Numbered from the stretch's first letter, positions 32,933-41,133 are shown. The stretch: DNA of 64,000 nt from CAZHHM01 sp964532225 (GCA_964532225.1 CAZHHM010000007.1:6360-70359), one strand, 5' to 3'. Program-made: numbers and translations. The notes: generated by a model not told the origin, from the letters alone.

Positions 32933-33916
32933 ATGCCTCAGATCAAAGCAAGGTCATACGCAAAGATCAATCTTTACCTGAAGATAAAAGGTCTTCGCCC
33001 TGACGGTTTTCACGAGCTTGAGACACTCATGCAGAATGTTTCCCTTTATGACGAGCTTCTGTTCGAAGAGATCAAAAAGGGCATTGAAATTGGGTCCAAC
33101 AGCAAGAACATGCCTCATGATGCAAGGAATATCTGCCATAAAGCTGCCAGTTTGCTTATCAATGAGCATAAGATCGATAAGGGCGTCAGGATAACAATTC
33201 AAAAAGATATCCCAATGGAGGCCGGTATGGGCGGAGGAAGCTCAAATGGTGCTGCTACGCTCATTGCATTGGACAAGCTGTGGGAGCTGGGGCTTTCGCA
33301 AGAACAATTGATATCGTATGCCGCAAAACTGGGCAGTGACGTTCCCTTCTTTATTGTGGGGGGAAGGGCAGTGTGCAAGGGAAGGGGAGAAAAAGTTGAG
33401 AAGGTGAACGGTGAACAGGGAACAGGGAACAGGTATATTGTGATAAAACCCGATGTGTCGGTGCCGACGAAATGGGCGTACGCGGAATGGGACAAGAGCA
33501 ATATGTCATCGCGAGGGTCATTGCGAGCGGTCATTGCGAGCGGAGCGAAGCAACGGGCCCTAGATGCAGAGGATGGGATCAAATGCATCGGATCAAAAGT
33601 GACGGGGTTGCTATGCGAAACGCCTGTCGATGGAGGGCCGCTGCATGCAACGGCCTTACAATATGAGAATGACCTTGAGGATGTCGTTCTTCCTCATTAT
33701 CCGCAGATAGTAAAAGCTAAACAGGACCTTTTGGACGCAGGATGCTCAGTTGCGATGATGACAGGCAGCGGCTCTGCCGTGTTCGGCATTGTTGACGGCC
33801 GAATAGCGGAAGCGGCTCACAAGAAGCTCAGTCAGACGTATCCTCTTTGCCGCCTTGTATCAGACGAAGAAGCGGGAGTTGCTCTTTTACCTGCAGGTCC
33901 GGTTTTGTCACGTTAA
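32933..33916 (+). CDS. ispE: 4-diphosphocytidyl-2-C-methyl-D-erythritol kinase with repeat-derived insertions
   Basis: A 327-aa GHMP kinase, about 40 residues longer than usual. N-terminus SYAKINLYLKIKGLRPDGFHELETLMQNVSLYDEL; ATP motif PMEAGMGGGSSNGAAT; C-terminal MMTGSGSAVFGI. It phosphorylates CDP-ME in the non-mevalonate pathway. Two extra stretches are repeat-derived: NGEQGTGNR (DNA 33404-33432) and about 45 residues starting at SSRGSLRAVIASGAKQ (DNA 33504 onward), between KWAYAEWD and NDLEDVVLPHYP. Both keep the frame. The 3' end overlaps the convergent 34517 gene by 89 bp. Confidence 0.93.
   Translation: MPQIKARSYAKINLYLKIKGLRPDGFHELETLMQNVSLYDELLFEEIKKGIEIGSNSKNMPHDARNICHKAASLLINEHKIDKGVRITIQKDIPMEAGMGGGSSNGAATLIALDKLWELGLSQEQLISYAAKLGSDVPFFIVGGRAVCKGRGEKVEKVNGEQGTGNRYIVIKPDVSVPTKWAYAEWDKSNMSSRGSLRAVIASGAKQRALDAEDGIKCIGSKVTGLLCETPVDGGPLHATALQYENDLEDVVLPHYPQIVKAKQDLLDAGCSVAMMTGSGSAVFGIVDGRIAEAAHKKLSQTYPLCRLVSDEEAGVALLPAGPVLSR
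33404..33432. repeat. GAACAGG-unit repeat inside ispE
   Basis: Three to four near-copies of a GTGAACGG/GGGAACAGG unit encode NGEQGTGNR in frame, at a point where IspE proteins vary in length. Confidence 0.6.
33504..33575. repeat. GTCATTGCGAG-type dispersed repeat inside ispE
   Basis: Three starts of the unit (TCATCGCGAGG, TCATTGCGAGCGG, TCATTGCGAGCGGAGCGAAG) are followed by GGGCCCTAGATGCAG. The last block matches the intergenic copy at 18029-18084 in both parts. The reading frame passes through without a stop. Confidence 0.85.
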
Positions 33917-34517
33917 GCACAGAAAGCATACGTGCTAACGAGGTTATCCTGTCAACAGATGAAGCAGAGGATCTCCCCGGTCCCGTCATCAGTTTGAAGG
34001 TGAGGTCAATAGCTCCAAATATCCTGGTCCTTTCCCCTTCAGTTGCCGCATTTAAATAAGCCCCTGATATGGCCGTTCCTGCCAGTGCGTAAGGTATGGT
34101 CTTTTCATCTGCACGGATGAGTACAGGGATGTTGTTCGATGGCGACAGTTCGCGAGGAAGCCTTGAAAGCGACAGTGCGTTAGTAAAGGCGTAAAAGGCC
34201 TCTATATCCGCATCCTCGAGCTCGGGAGCGTGTTTATGAACAGGCCAATCCGATGGTATGTTACGAAGCAGCCCTGCTATATTCTTCGCATCCATGAACT
34301 CATTGCCTATCACAGTGCCGAAACCTGAAGACAGTTTAGGATGCTCAAGTACCCGGATGGACTTTGTATGGGGCAAATGCCTGAAAATCTCCATTGCGGA
34401 AGAATGGTCGTTCCCGGATAAATGCCGGTTGATCTCCCTTACGACAAAAGACCTAGGGAGCCTTGATGTGAAAGCCGGCTGTCTTAGTCTTGAAGTTGAT
34501 GAAGTGAAGCCTGCCAT
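33828..34517 (-). CDS. Orphan 229-aa protein with a sigma-28-type promoter
   Basis: No family recognised and no signal peptide. The N-terminus is S/T/R-rich (AGFTSSTSRLRQPAFTSRLPRSF). The rest is predicted helical with conserved-looking hydrophobic spacing (AYLNAATEGERTRIFGAIDLTFKLMTG). AGGAGGA precedes the ATG. The last 89 bp overlap the end of ispE on the other strand. The true end may be earlier if the overlap reflects drift, but the frame is clean. Confidence 0.65.
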   Translation of the reverse strand: MAGFTSSTSRLRQPAFTSRLPRSFVVREINRHLSGNDHSSAMEIFRHLPHTKSIRVLEHPKLSSGFGTVIGNEFMDAKNIAGLLRNIPSDWPVHKHAPELEDADIEAFYAFTNALSLSRLPRELSPSNNIPVLIRADEKTIPYALAGTAISGAYLNAATEGERTRIFGAIDLTFKLMTGPGRSSASSVDRITSLARMLSVLNVTKPDLQVKEQLPLLRLIQGGKEDTSD

Positions 34518-34555
34518 TTATCCTCCTTCTGCCATCAATAATGGGTCTCATTAAT

Positions 34556-34582
34556 ATATCGTAAGAAAATGGCAAGGATCTC
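34556..34582 (-). promoter_or_regulatory. Sigma-28-type promoter of the 34517 gene
   Basis: Leftward GAGA (34582-34579), a 15-nt spacer, and TACGATAT (34563-34556). GAGA replaces GAAA; spacing is exact. Confidence 0.6.
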
Positions 34583-34611
34583 AAAGAAAAGCCCCCGCTG
34601 TGGCGGGGGCT
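34580..34611 (-). terminator. Intrinsic terminator of the phosphofructokinase gene
   Basis: A perfect 9-bp stem AGCCCCCGC/GCGGGGGCT (34590-34611) with loop TGTG (CACA on the minus strand). Read leftward it is followed by TTTTCTTTGAG. It ends the transcript of the 35971 gene just before the sigma-28 promoter of the 34517 gene. Confidence 0.85.
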
Positions 34612-34633
34612 AATAGTATCGGTCAATATATGG

Positions 34634-35971
34634 TTATCTTGAGGGCATATTCAGCAGAAGGTTCTTTTCTGCCAGTATTCTGTACAAGAACGAACCCTGT
34701 GCGACGTTCCTGTTCCTGACTTTCAGTGTCACCGGATCGATAAGGTCCTCAAAGCCTATGTTGCTGAGATTAAAGGCCCCTTGAATCGTGACCATTTCTC
34801 CTTTGTGGCCGTTGGCAAGAAGCTCGAATGCTCCATAACCAAGTCCGGTTGTGATCAGATAATCATAAGCGTTTACAGGGTTCTGTCTGATGTCATATCC
34901 GACAAAGTGAGGCTGGGTGCCGTCGACAAGCTTTTCCCCGCCGTGTTCTTTCTTGAGCTCTGCATATCTCTTCTTTATGCTTTCCGCAAAAATGTTCTCG
35001 AACGGGATCTTTCCGAACTCAATATGGCCAAAACTGTCCCTCGGTACTTCCGGAAGACCGGATGCTTTACAGACCTCAATGAGTTTTTCTTCAGAGAGCA
35101 TCTCAATAAAACCTTCACCGAAGCATATAGCGCCGTTGGGGATGTTGTTGTCCTCGCGTCCGATTATCTCCCTGGCCAGTTTGTCAACGATGAGGTCGTA
35201 GTCGATCGGTTTTGTGAATTCTTCGGGTATCAAGGTCTTAAAGGCGCCGCCTTTCATCCCTGCTAGGGCGACGATATAACCAGCGGCCCTGCCCATGACC
35301 TTGATTATCTTTATCCTTGATGTCGCGATACTATCGTCTATGAACCTTTTGATCTGATCCGATGCCACATCGGACGCGGTGACATATCCGAAGGTGAAAT
35401 CTATGCCGTGGTAGTCGTTGTCGATGGTCTTGGGTACGTGGACCATGTTCCCTGCGAACAGGCGTGAACGGTCAAGGATGTGTAGCGCGGAAGCTGTGCG
35501 ATAAATAATGTTCCCCGTTCTCATAGTGTCGTCGCCGCCGACTGATATGAACGCGCCGATACGGAAATATTCGAAAGCATTAAGGACAGACTCGACCTCG
35601 GTCATCTTTGAAGGGTCTTCAAGATCTGCAGCGCTCTTTATAGGTTTTCCGGGGTTGGCCCTTGCCGAACCGAGCAGAAGGCCAGGTTCCTGAAGCATTT
35701 TGTCACAGAGCTGAGGGGTAAGCATATAATAGTTCACATTCTCTATAAGCGACTTAGGGTCTCTTCCTCCGACGAGGTATTTATATCCGTTCCTGAAACC
35801 GACGACATCTATCCCGCGATCGATGAAAGGTCTTGCCGCATTAGCGATAACGATATTCCCGCCATTGGCCGGGCCACCGGAATGCAATATCCCGACTCGC
35901 AGTCTGTTATCCCTTAAATGATCAAGAAATGGAGTGATCCTCATCTTTGGTGCCGATAATGCTCCGCTCAT
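34634..35971 (-). CDS. pfp: 6-phosphofructokinase family, probably PPi-dependent
   Basis: A 445-aa PFK-fold protein: GILHSGGPANGGN near the N-terminus, VGGDDTMRTG (GGDD at 145-148) and VPKTIDND (180-186), then MGRAAGYIVALAG. ATP-dependent enzymes have GGDGS and PGTIDND; Asp and Lys at these two positions are the known markers of pyrophosphate use. It would act reversibly in glycolysis/gluconeogenesis. It has an AGGGAG site, a terminator downstream, and a sigma-28-like motif upstream. Confidence 0.88.
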   Translation of the reverse strand: MSGALSAPKMRITPFLDHLRDNRLRVGILHSGGPANGGNIVIANAARPFIDRGIDVVGFRNGYKYLVGGRDPKSLIENVNYYMLTPQLCDKMLQEPGLLLGSARANPGKPIKSAADLEDPSKMTEVESVLNAFEYFRIGAFISVGGDDTMRTGNIIYRTASALHILDRSRLFAGNMVHVPKTIDNDYHGIDFTFGYVTASDVASDQIKRFIDDSIATSRIKIIKVMGRAAGYIVALAGMKGGAFKTLIPEEFTKPIDYDLIVDKLAREIIGREDNNIPNGAICFGEGFIEMLSEEKLIEVCKASGLPEVPRDSFGHIEFGKIPFENIFAESIKKRYAELKKEHGGEKLVDGTQPHFVGYDIRQNPVNAYDYLITTGLGYGAFELLANGHKGEMVTIQGAFNLSNIGFEDLIDPVTLKVRNRNVAQGSFLYRILAEKNLLLNMPSR

Positions 35972-36016
35972 ATTAATCTCCCTTTCATTCCGTTGTGTTA
36001 AGTCTTACCGCATATC

Positions 36017-36043
36017 TCATCGGGCGTAAATCCGTGAAATTTC
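36017..36043 (-). promoter_or_regulatory. Sigma-28-type promoter of the phosphofructokinase gene
   Basis: Leftward GAAA (36043-36040), a 15-nt spacer, and CCCGATGA (36024-36017). The -35 is in a palindrome, TGAAATTTCA. Confidence 0.6.
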
Positions 36044-36064
36044 AGTGATATTGACCTGAAGTGC

Positions 36065-36070
36065 TATAAT
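36065..36070 (+). promoter_or_regulatory. Extended -10 promoter of the 36078 gene
   Basis: TGC-TATAAT, with ATG 36078 seven nt downstream and no ribosome site. Another in-frame ATG at 36072 is too close to the -10 to be in the mRNA. Confidence 0.6.
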
Positions 36071-36077
36071 AATGCCT

Positions 36078-36722
36078 ATGAAAAAAAAGGTGGAAAGCAG
36101 CTTTTCGAATACTCTTCTCATCTCGCTGTGCATAGCAGGAGGGTTCGTTTGCAGCTACTTTTATGAAATAGCTTTTCTTACTTATTTCGGGCTGCCGGTA
36201 AGGACCATCGAGATCACCGTTCCGTCCGTCATTTACTATATCCTCATACTCATGATCATAATGTTCTCCTTTGCCTACCTGTTCAAGTACCTGAGGCCTT
36301 CGGCCGTGGCTGAGAGGACTATCGCAAGGGCATGGCTCAAGACGTTCTTCTTCCTGTTTCCGCTGGCTTACGTCACTTTTGTCCTTGGACCGTCGGGCCA
36401 AAGGTACTGGATATTCCTTGGTTTCATACTTGTTCTCATGTACATCGAATGGAGCGTACCTGTGGCATCGCTGTTCAAGGGAGGGCTGAGAAGAAAGCAT
36501 GTATTTCTAGTGGACATGGTAGCCGGAGATCACCTGAGGTTCATGCACAAGGCAAGGACCTTTATGGACAATACGAACCATCTTATCGTTGTTCTGCTGA
36601 TAATATTCGTATCAGTGTCCTACTTCCACGGGCTCGCGGCCGCGAAGCAGCAGAAAGAAAAGTTCATCGGCAAACGCATCACCGAGCCGGCACAGATACT
36701 CAGGTCAAAGACCCCGCGCTGA
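36078..36722 (+). CDS. Unknown polytopic membrane protein (214 aa)
   Basis: No family recognised. Hydrophobic segments at about 10-30, 48-68, 90-110 and 115-130, plus a fifth at about 170-190 (NHLIVVLLIIFVSVSYFHG). The C-terminus is basic and soluble. The start was chosen by distance from the -10 box. It lies between the divergent PFK gene and the convergent clpB. Confidence 0.65.
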   Translation: MKKKVESSFSNTLLISLCIAGGFVCSYFYEIAFLTYFGLPVRTIEITVPSVIYYILILMIIMFSFAYLFKYLRPSAVAERTIARAWLKTFFFLFPLAYVTFVLGPSGQRYWIFLGFILVLMYIEWSVPVASLFKGGLRRKHVFLVDMVAGDHLRFMHKARTFMDNTNHLIVVLLIIFVSVSYFHGLAAAKQQKEKFIGKRITEPAQILRSKTPR

Positions 36723-36726
36723 TCTT

Positions 36727-38865
36727 TTATTTCTTCCCGAAAGTGAACTGCCCCTTTTCCGGGTCGAAGTCGACAAGCACATGATCCCCTTCTTTGTATT
36801 CTCCCTTTAGCAGAAGGACGGCAAGCCTGTCCTGTATGTTCTGCTCAATGACCCTTTTTAAAGGTCTCGCGCCGTAAATGGGATCGAAGCCTTCTTTTGA
36901 AAGCTCGAACTTCGCTTTCTGGGTGATGTCAAGGAATATCTTTCTCTGTTCAAGTCGGGCCTTGAGGTCCGACAGGGAGATGTCGACGATCTTTGACAGC
37001 TCTTTTTCAGTGAGCTTGTTGAAGAAGACGATATTGTCGAGCCTGTTCAGGAACTCAGGCTTGAAGCTCTGTTTTATGATCCCTGTGATCTTTTCTTTGA
37101 CACCCGAGGCATCCAGCTTTTCGAGATAGACGTCCGAGCCGATGTTCGAGGTCATTATTATTACCGTGTTCTTGAAATCGACTATGTGGCCCTGGCCGTC
37201 GGTAAGGCGGCCTTCGTCCAGTATCTGCAGAAAGACGTTGAATACTTCAGGGTGCGCCTTTTCGATCTCGTCGAAGAGAACGACAGAGTAGGGGCGTCTC
37301 CTTATTTTTTCGGTGAGCTGGCCGCCTTCGTCGTACCCGACATATCCCGGAGGGGCGCCGATAAGCCGGCTGACCGAGTGTTTCTCGCCGTATTCCGACA
37401 TGTCTATGCGGACCGTTGCGTTCTCATCGTCAAAAAGGAACCAGGCAAGCGTCTTTGCCAGATAGGTCTTGCCGACACCGGTAGGGCCTACGAACATAAA
37501 GGAGCCTGTCGGCCTGTTCGGGTCCACGAGGCCGCTCCTTGACCTCCTTATGGCGTTTGCGATCACCGAGATGGCTTCGTCCTGGCCGATGACCCTTTCT
37601 TTGAGCTTATCTTCCATCTGGACCAGCTTCTCAATTTCACTGCTCATCAGCTTGCTGAGCGGTATGCCTGTCCATTTTGATACTACTTCGGCTATGTCCT
37701 CTTCGTCGATCTCTTCCTTGAGAATGGAACCTTCAGCTTTCATCTTGCTGAGCTTCTTATCTTTTTCGTCAAGTTCCTTCTGCGCTTTAAGAAGGCTTTC
37801 GTACTTGATCTGGGCAGCTTTCTCCAGGTTGCCGCTCTTCACCGCCTGTTCTTCCTCAAAACGGAGGTTCTCTATCCTCTGCTTTGTGTCTTTGACATCA
37901 TTGATCAGCTTCTTTTCGACCTCCCACTTGGCCTTCATCTCTTTGCTTTTATGCTCAAGGTCCTTTTTTTCGTCCAGCAGCTTCTTAAGTCTCTCCTTGC
38001 TGGCCTCGTCCTTTTCTTTCTTTAATGCCTGTTCTTCTATCTGGAGCTGGATTATCTTCCTGTCGATCTCGTCTATTTCGGACGGCAGGGAGTCGATCTC
38101 TATCCTCAGTTTTGAAGCAGCCTCGTCTATAAGGTCGATGGCTTTGTCAGGCAGGAAGCGCTGGGTGATGTACCTGTTCGACAGAGTGGCGGCCGCTACT
38201 ATTGCGGTGTCCTTTATCCTTACACCGTGGTGCACCTCATATCTTTCCTTAAGCCCTCTGAGGATGCCTATGGTCTCTTCAACGCTTGGCTCCTTTACGA
38301 AGAGCTGTTGGAACCTGCGCTCAAGAGCTTTATCCTTTTCGATGTACTTCCTGTATTCATCAAGTGTGGTGGCGCCTACACAGCGCAGTTCTCCTCTGGC
38401 AAGCATCGGTTTTAGCATATTTGAAGCGTCTATAGCGCCTTCCGCGCTACCGGCACCGACCAAAGTGTGCAGTTCGTCGATGAACAGGATTATTTTCCCG
38501 TTGCTGTCGGCTATTTCTTTAAGAACTGCTTTCAGCCTGTCCTCGAACTCTCCTCTGAACTTTGCGCCTGCTATCAGCGAGGCAAGGTCAAGCGATATCA
38601 GCTGCTTGTCCTTGATGAGGGAGGGGACATCTCCCCGAGCTATCCTCATGGCAAGTCCTTCGACAATGGCCGTCTTTCCTGTTCCCGGGTCCCCGATCAG
38701 GACGGGATTGTTCTTGGTTTTCCTCGATAAAACCTGTATTATCCTTCTTATCTCCTCATCGCGCCCGATCACCGGATCGATCTTGCCCTGTCTTGCAAGT
38801 TCGGTTATGTCCTTGCCGTATTTCTTTAACGGCTCCTTTATTTGTTCTTCCTGCGGATATTGCAT
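36727..38865 (-). CDS. clpB: ClpB-type disaggregase lacking the N-terminal domain
   Basis: A 712-aa Hsp100 ATPase. It starts directly at the first AAA+ domain (YGKDITELARQGKIDPVIGRDEEI; Walker A GDPGTGKT), has the long coiled-coil M domain (about 255-395), and a second AAA+ domain (Walker A GPTGVGKT, SEYGEKHSVSRLIGAPPGYVGYDEGG). The usual 140-residue Clp_N domain is absent, as in the short ClpB form made elsewhere by internal initiation. With DnaK it resolves aggregates. It is third in the hspR-hsp20-clpB operon. Confidence 0.96.
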   Translation of the reverse strand: MQYPQEEQIKEPLKKYGKDITELARQGKIDPVIGRDEEIRRIIQVLSRKTKNNPVLIGDPGTGKTAIVEGLAMRIARGDVPSLIKDKQLISLDLASLIAGAKFRGEFEDRLKAVLKEIADSNGKIILFIDELHTLVGAGSAEGAIDASNMLKPMLARGELRCVGATTLDEYRKYIEKDKALERRFQQLFVKEPSVEETIGILRGLKERYEVHHGVRIKDTAIVAAATLSNRYITQRFLPDKAIDLIDEAASKLRIEIDSLPSEIDEIDRKIIQLQIEEQALKKEKDEASKERLKKLLDEKKDLEHKSKEMKAKWEVEKKLINDVKDTKQRIENLRFEEEQAVKSGNLEKAAQIKYESLLKAQKELDEKDKKLSKMKAEGSILKEEIDEEDIAEVVSKWTGIPLSKLMSSEIEKLVQMEDKLKERVIGQDEAISVIANAIRRSRSGLVDPNRPTGSFMFVGPTGVGKTYLAKTLAWFLFDDENATVRIDMSEYGEKHSVSRLIGAPPGYVGYDEGGQLTEKIRRRPYSVVLFDEIEKAHPEVFNVFLQILDEGRLTDGQGHIVDFKNTVIIMTSNIGSDVYLEKLDASGVKEKITGIIKQSFKPEFLNRLDNIVFFNKLTEKELSKIVDISLSDLKARLEQRKIFLDITQKAKFELSKEGFDPIYGARPLKRVIEQNIQDRLAVLLLKGEYKEGDHVLVDFDPEKGQFTFGKK

Positions 38866-38896
38866 GTTACCCTCCCTTCCGGTGAGTGGGCCGGCT

Positions 38897-39328
38897 CTAC
38901 TTAACTTCGATCTTTATCTCTTTCGGCTTTGCTTCTTCGGCTTTAGGTATGTCGACGGACAGTACCCCGTCTGCGTAAGAGGCCTTGATGTTCTTTGAGT
39001 CTACGGCGTGTGGCAGGGCAAAGCTCCTGAAGAATGACCCGTAGCTCTTTTCTTTTCTAAGATAATTCTTTCCTTTTTCTTCTTTCTCGTCCTTGCGCTC
39101 GCCCGATATGGACATGACATTGTTCTCCACTGAAAGCTTTATGTCCTCTTTCTTGATGCCGGGCAGATCGACTTTTATGGAATAGCCGCTTTCGGTCTCC
39201 TGTATATCAACGGCAGGGGCCCAGCCAAGGCTGTCGTCCCTTCCGCCGTAATTGCCGAATAGCTTATTTATCTCATCCTGCAAGTTAAAGATATCCCGTA
39301 CAGGGTTCCATCTGATTATGTCTGCCAT
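38897..39328 (-). CDS. hsp20: Small heat-shock protein, Hsp20/alpha-crystallin family
   Basis: A 143-aa protein: WNPVRDIFNLQDEINKLF N-terminus, alpha-crystallin domain YSIKVDLPGIKKEDIKLSVENNVMSISGERK, and YADGVLSVDIPKAEEAKPKEIKI with a terminal EIKIEV. It is an ATP-independent holdase. AGGAGG precedes the ATG. It sits between hspR and clpB. Confidence 0.96.
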   Translation of the reverse strand: MADIIRWNPVRDIFNLQDEINKLFGNYGGRDDSLGWAPAVDIQETESGYSIKVDLPGIKKEDIKLSVENNVMSISGERKDEKEEKGKNYLRKEKSYGSFFRSFALPHAVDSKNIKASYADGVLSVDIPKAEEAKPKEIKIEVK

Positions 39329-39404
39329 GTGAAATACCTCCTTTATGACTATTATTCCAGTCTTCAGTCACCGGTCTTCTGTCTTAAGTCTTTATCCCAC
39401 CTCC

Positions 39405-39692
39405 TTACTTCATCATTTTGCGGAACATGTCCTCTTCGTCGATGGCGAAGCGCTTTGCCATCTCCAGAAGGGCCCTAACTCCGTATATGTTAAGGTTCCA
39501 TTTGTCCATGAGCTCCATTATCTTATGCAGGGTCTCTATGTCTTCCTGCGAGTAATATCGGATGTTGTTCTTTCTCTTTGGCTGGATGAACCCGACCTCG
39601 TCATATATCCTCAGTGTCCTCGGATGGCAGTCAAGCATCTCGGCTGTGATCGAGATCGTATATACTCCGCTATCTTTGGTATGGAAGAACAT
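39405..39692 (-). CDS. hspR: HspR-type MerR-family heat-shock repressor
   Basis: A 95-aa protein: VYTISITAEMLDCHPRTLRIYDEVGFIQPKRKNNIRYYSQEDIETL is the MerR/HspR winged helix. A short C-terminal part follows. I chose ATG 39692, five nt after GGAGG; an upstream TTG contains that ribosome site. It is expected to bind the HAIR-like repeat at 39735-39754 with DnaK as corepressor, as known in actinobacteria and epsilonproteobacteria. Confidence 0.92.
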   Translation of the reverse strand: MFFHTKDSGVYTISITAEMLDCHPRTLRIYDEVGFIQPKRKNNIRYYSQEDIETLHKIMELMDKWNLNIYGVRALLEMAKRFAIDEEDMFRKMMK

Positions 39693-39725
39693 CAAGACCT
39701 CCTTCAAACGAGCTTACATACAGAA

Positions 39726-39754
39726 AGTATAACACTTGACAAAAAAATGTCAAG
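39726..39754 (-). promoter_or_regulatory. Heat-shock operon promoter with HAIR-like operator
   Basis: Inverted repeat CTTGACA-N6-TGTCAAG (39735-39754). Read leftward it contains TTGACA (39753-39748), followed by 16 bp and TATACT (39731-39726). The HAIR consensus is CTTGAGT-N7-ACTCAAG; this is one base tighter with two changes per arm. Repressor binding would cover the -35 and spacer. Confidence 0.75.
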
Positions 39755-39813
39755 GTATGTGCATGAAGCGGTGCTTGAGAAATGTTACAAGTGGAGATAT
39801 CATTGTACCAGAC

Positions 39814-40746
39814 ATGAACAGAGTTCTTCTTTTCTTTATCCTTGTGGGAGTGCTGTTCTATGAACTATTTTCGTTCAGAGCTCCGATCGCGTCGGGTTTC
39901 CAGCAGCTGGAAAGCAAGCTGTTCCCGGGGCTGAGGCCTATAACTTACGGGATCGGTGATTTTGACCAGAGGTTCGGCATAACTCAGGAGGAGCTTATTA
40001 AGAGCCTTGAAGACGCTGCCTGGATATGGGAAGAGCCGGTCTCAAAGAAACTGTTCGAGTACAGACCTGACGGCGACCTTAAGATCAACCTTGTCTATGA
40101 TGAAAGGCAGGCCGCCACGGTAAAGCAGCAGGACTTGGCCGAAAGGGCGGAAAACGACAGGATCAGCCTTCAGTTCAAGAAAGACGCGCATGAAAGAACG
40201 CTGCAGATCTATGAAGGAAGAAAAGAAGGCTACAATAAAGCCCTAAGTGAATATGAGGCTGGCGTAAAGGACTATAATTCAAAGGTCTCGTACTGGAACT
40301 CCCGTGGAGGGGCCCCTAAGGACGAAGCGGAACTTATCATGTCAGAGAAGGCCCGTCTTGACGCGGACCTTGCAGTTATTTCCGGGATGAAGAGCGAGCT
40401 GGACAGGATGGTCGCGGAAATAAACGCTTCCGCGTCGGCCCTGAATTCAAAGGTCGACACGATCAATTCCGCCGTAGAAGAGCATAATGCCGTCGGGCGT
40501 TCGATGGGGGAGGAGTTCAGGGAAGCGGAGTTCATTTCGGATAAAGAAGGGCGAAGGATAAACGTTTACCAGTTCGCCGACAGGACAAAGCTTACAAGGG
40601 TGCTTGCCCATGAGCTTGGTCATGCCCTGGGCCTGGAACATGTCGAGGACCAGCAGGGTATAATGCACCGCCTCAATAACGGCGTCAATGAATATTTGAC
40701 AGATGATGATCTCATGCAGCTGAGAAAAAGGCTGCGAGTGAAATAG
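39814..40746 (+). CDS. Membrane-anchored matrixin-like zinc metalloprotease
   Basis: A 310-aa protein. An N-terminal membrane anchor (NRVLLFFILVGVLFYELFSF) is followed by a matrixin-type first domain part (ITYGIGDFDQRFGITQEELIKSLEDAAWIWEE), a long coiled coil (about 105-245), and the zinc motif HELGHALGLEH (266-276) with a Met-turn GIMHR. The coiled coil inserted within the catalytic domain is unusual. Start chosen at ATG 39814, just before the anchor. It would act outside the cytoplasmic membrane. Confidence 0.85.
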   Translation: MNRVLLFFILVGVLFYELFSFRAPIASGFQQLESKLFPGLRPITYGIGDFDQRFGITQEELIKSLEDAAWIWEEPVSKKLFEYRPDGDLKINLVYDERQAATVKQQDLAERAENDRISLQFKKDAHERTLQIYEGRKEGYNKALSEYEAGVKDYNSKVSYWNSRGGAPKDEAELIMSEKARLDADLAVISGMKSELDRMVAEINASASALNSKVDTINSAVEEHNAVGRSMGEEFREAEFISDKEGRRINVYQFADRTKLTRVLAHELGHALGLEHVEDQQGIMHRLNNGVNEYLTDDDLMQLRKRLRVK

Positions 40747-40758
40747 CATAAAACAGTT

Positions 40759-41127
40759 CAGGGCAAGCCTGTAAGCCGGGTCCTGTGTTTGTATGGCCAT
40801 CTGTCTGTGACATCCATTGCTGAATGCCTCGTACACTTAAGTACTGCGGCCGTTTCGAGGATCATAACGTCCAAGGCGGGACTTTCCTCTTTTAGACCTT
40901 GCTGCAGGTGGGGTTTTCCTAAATGCACCTCTCGGTGCAAGTATGTGAGCTCTTACCTCACAGTTTCAACTTTGCCTTCCGACCTTTAGGGTCGAAGTGG
41001 GCCGTGTGATTTCTGTGGTACTTTCCCTGGGGTTTTCCCCGGCCGACGTTATCAGCCACCCTTGCCTTGCGCAGCCCGGACTTTCCTCCCTTCGTTCTCA
41101 CGAAGAGCGGCCATCCGGCTTGCCCTG
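40759..41127 (-). ncRNA. rnpB: RNase P RNA (bacterial type A)
   Basis: The minus strand shows the conserved 5' region GAGGAAAGTCCGGGC and the 3' region ACCCGGCTTAC. The ends pair as P1: CAGGGCAAGCC at the 5' end and GGCTTGCCCTG at the 3' end. The length of 369 nt is typical. TATAAT at 41139-41134 lies 6 nt before the 5' end, immediately after the rnhA stop codon. Catalytic RNA for tRNA 5' maturation. Confidence 0.96.
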
Positions 41128-41133
41128 AGGGTA

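Noticed and set aside
36046..36064. Sigma-28-type promoter for the rightward 36078 gene
   Set aside because: The palindromic TGAAATTTCA offers a -35 in this direction too, but no CGAT octamer follows at 14-16 nt; TATAAT at 36065 fits instead.
37469..38998. A 509-codon open frame on the plus strand across clpB
   Set aside because: It is antisense to a highly conserved clpB gene, has S/L-rich composition typical of the reverse frame of AAA+ genes, and has no ribosome site or family similarity.
40758..40989. Short frames over 40758-41130
   Set aside because: This region is RNase P RNA; no coding role is supported.
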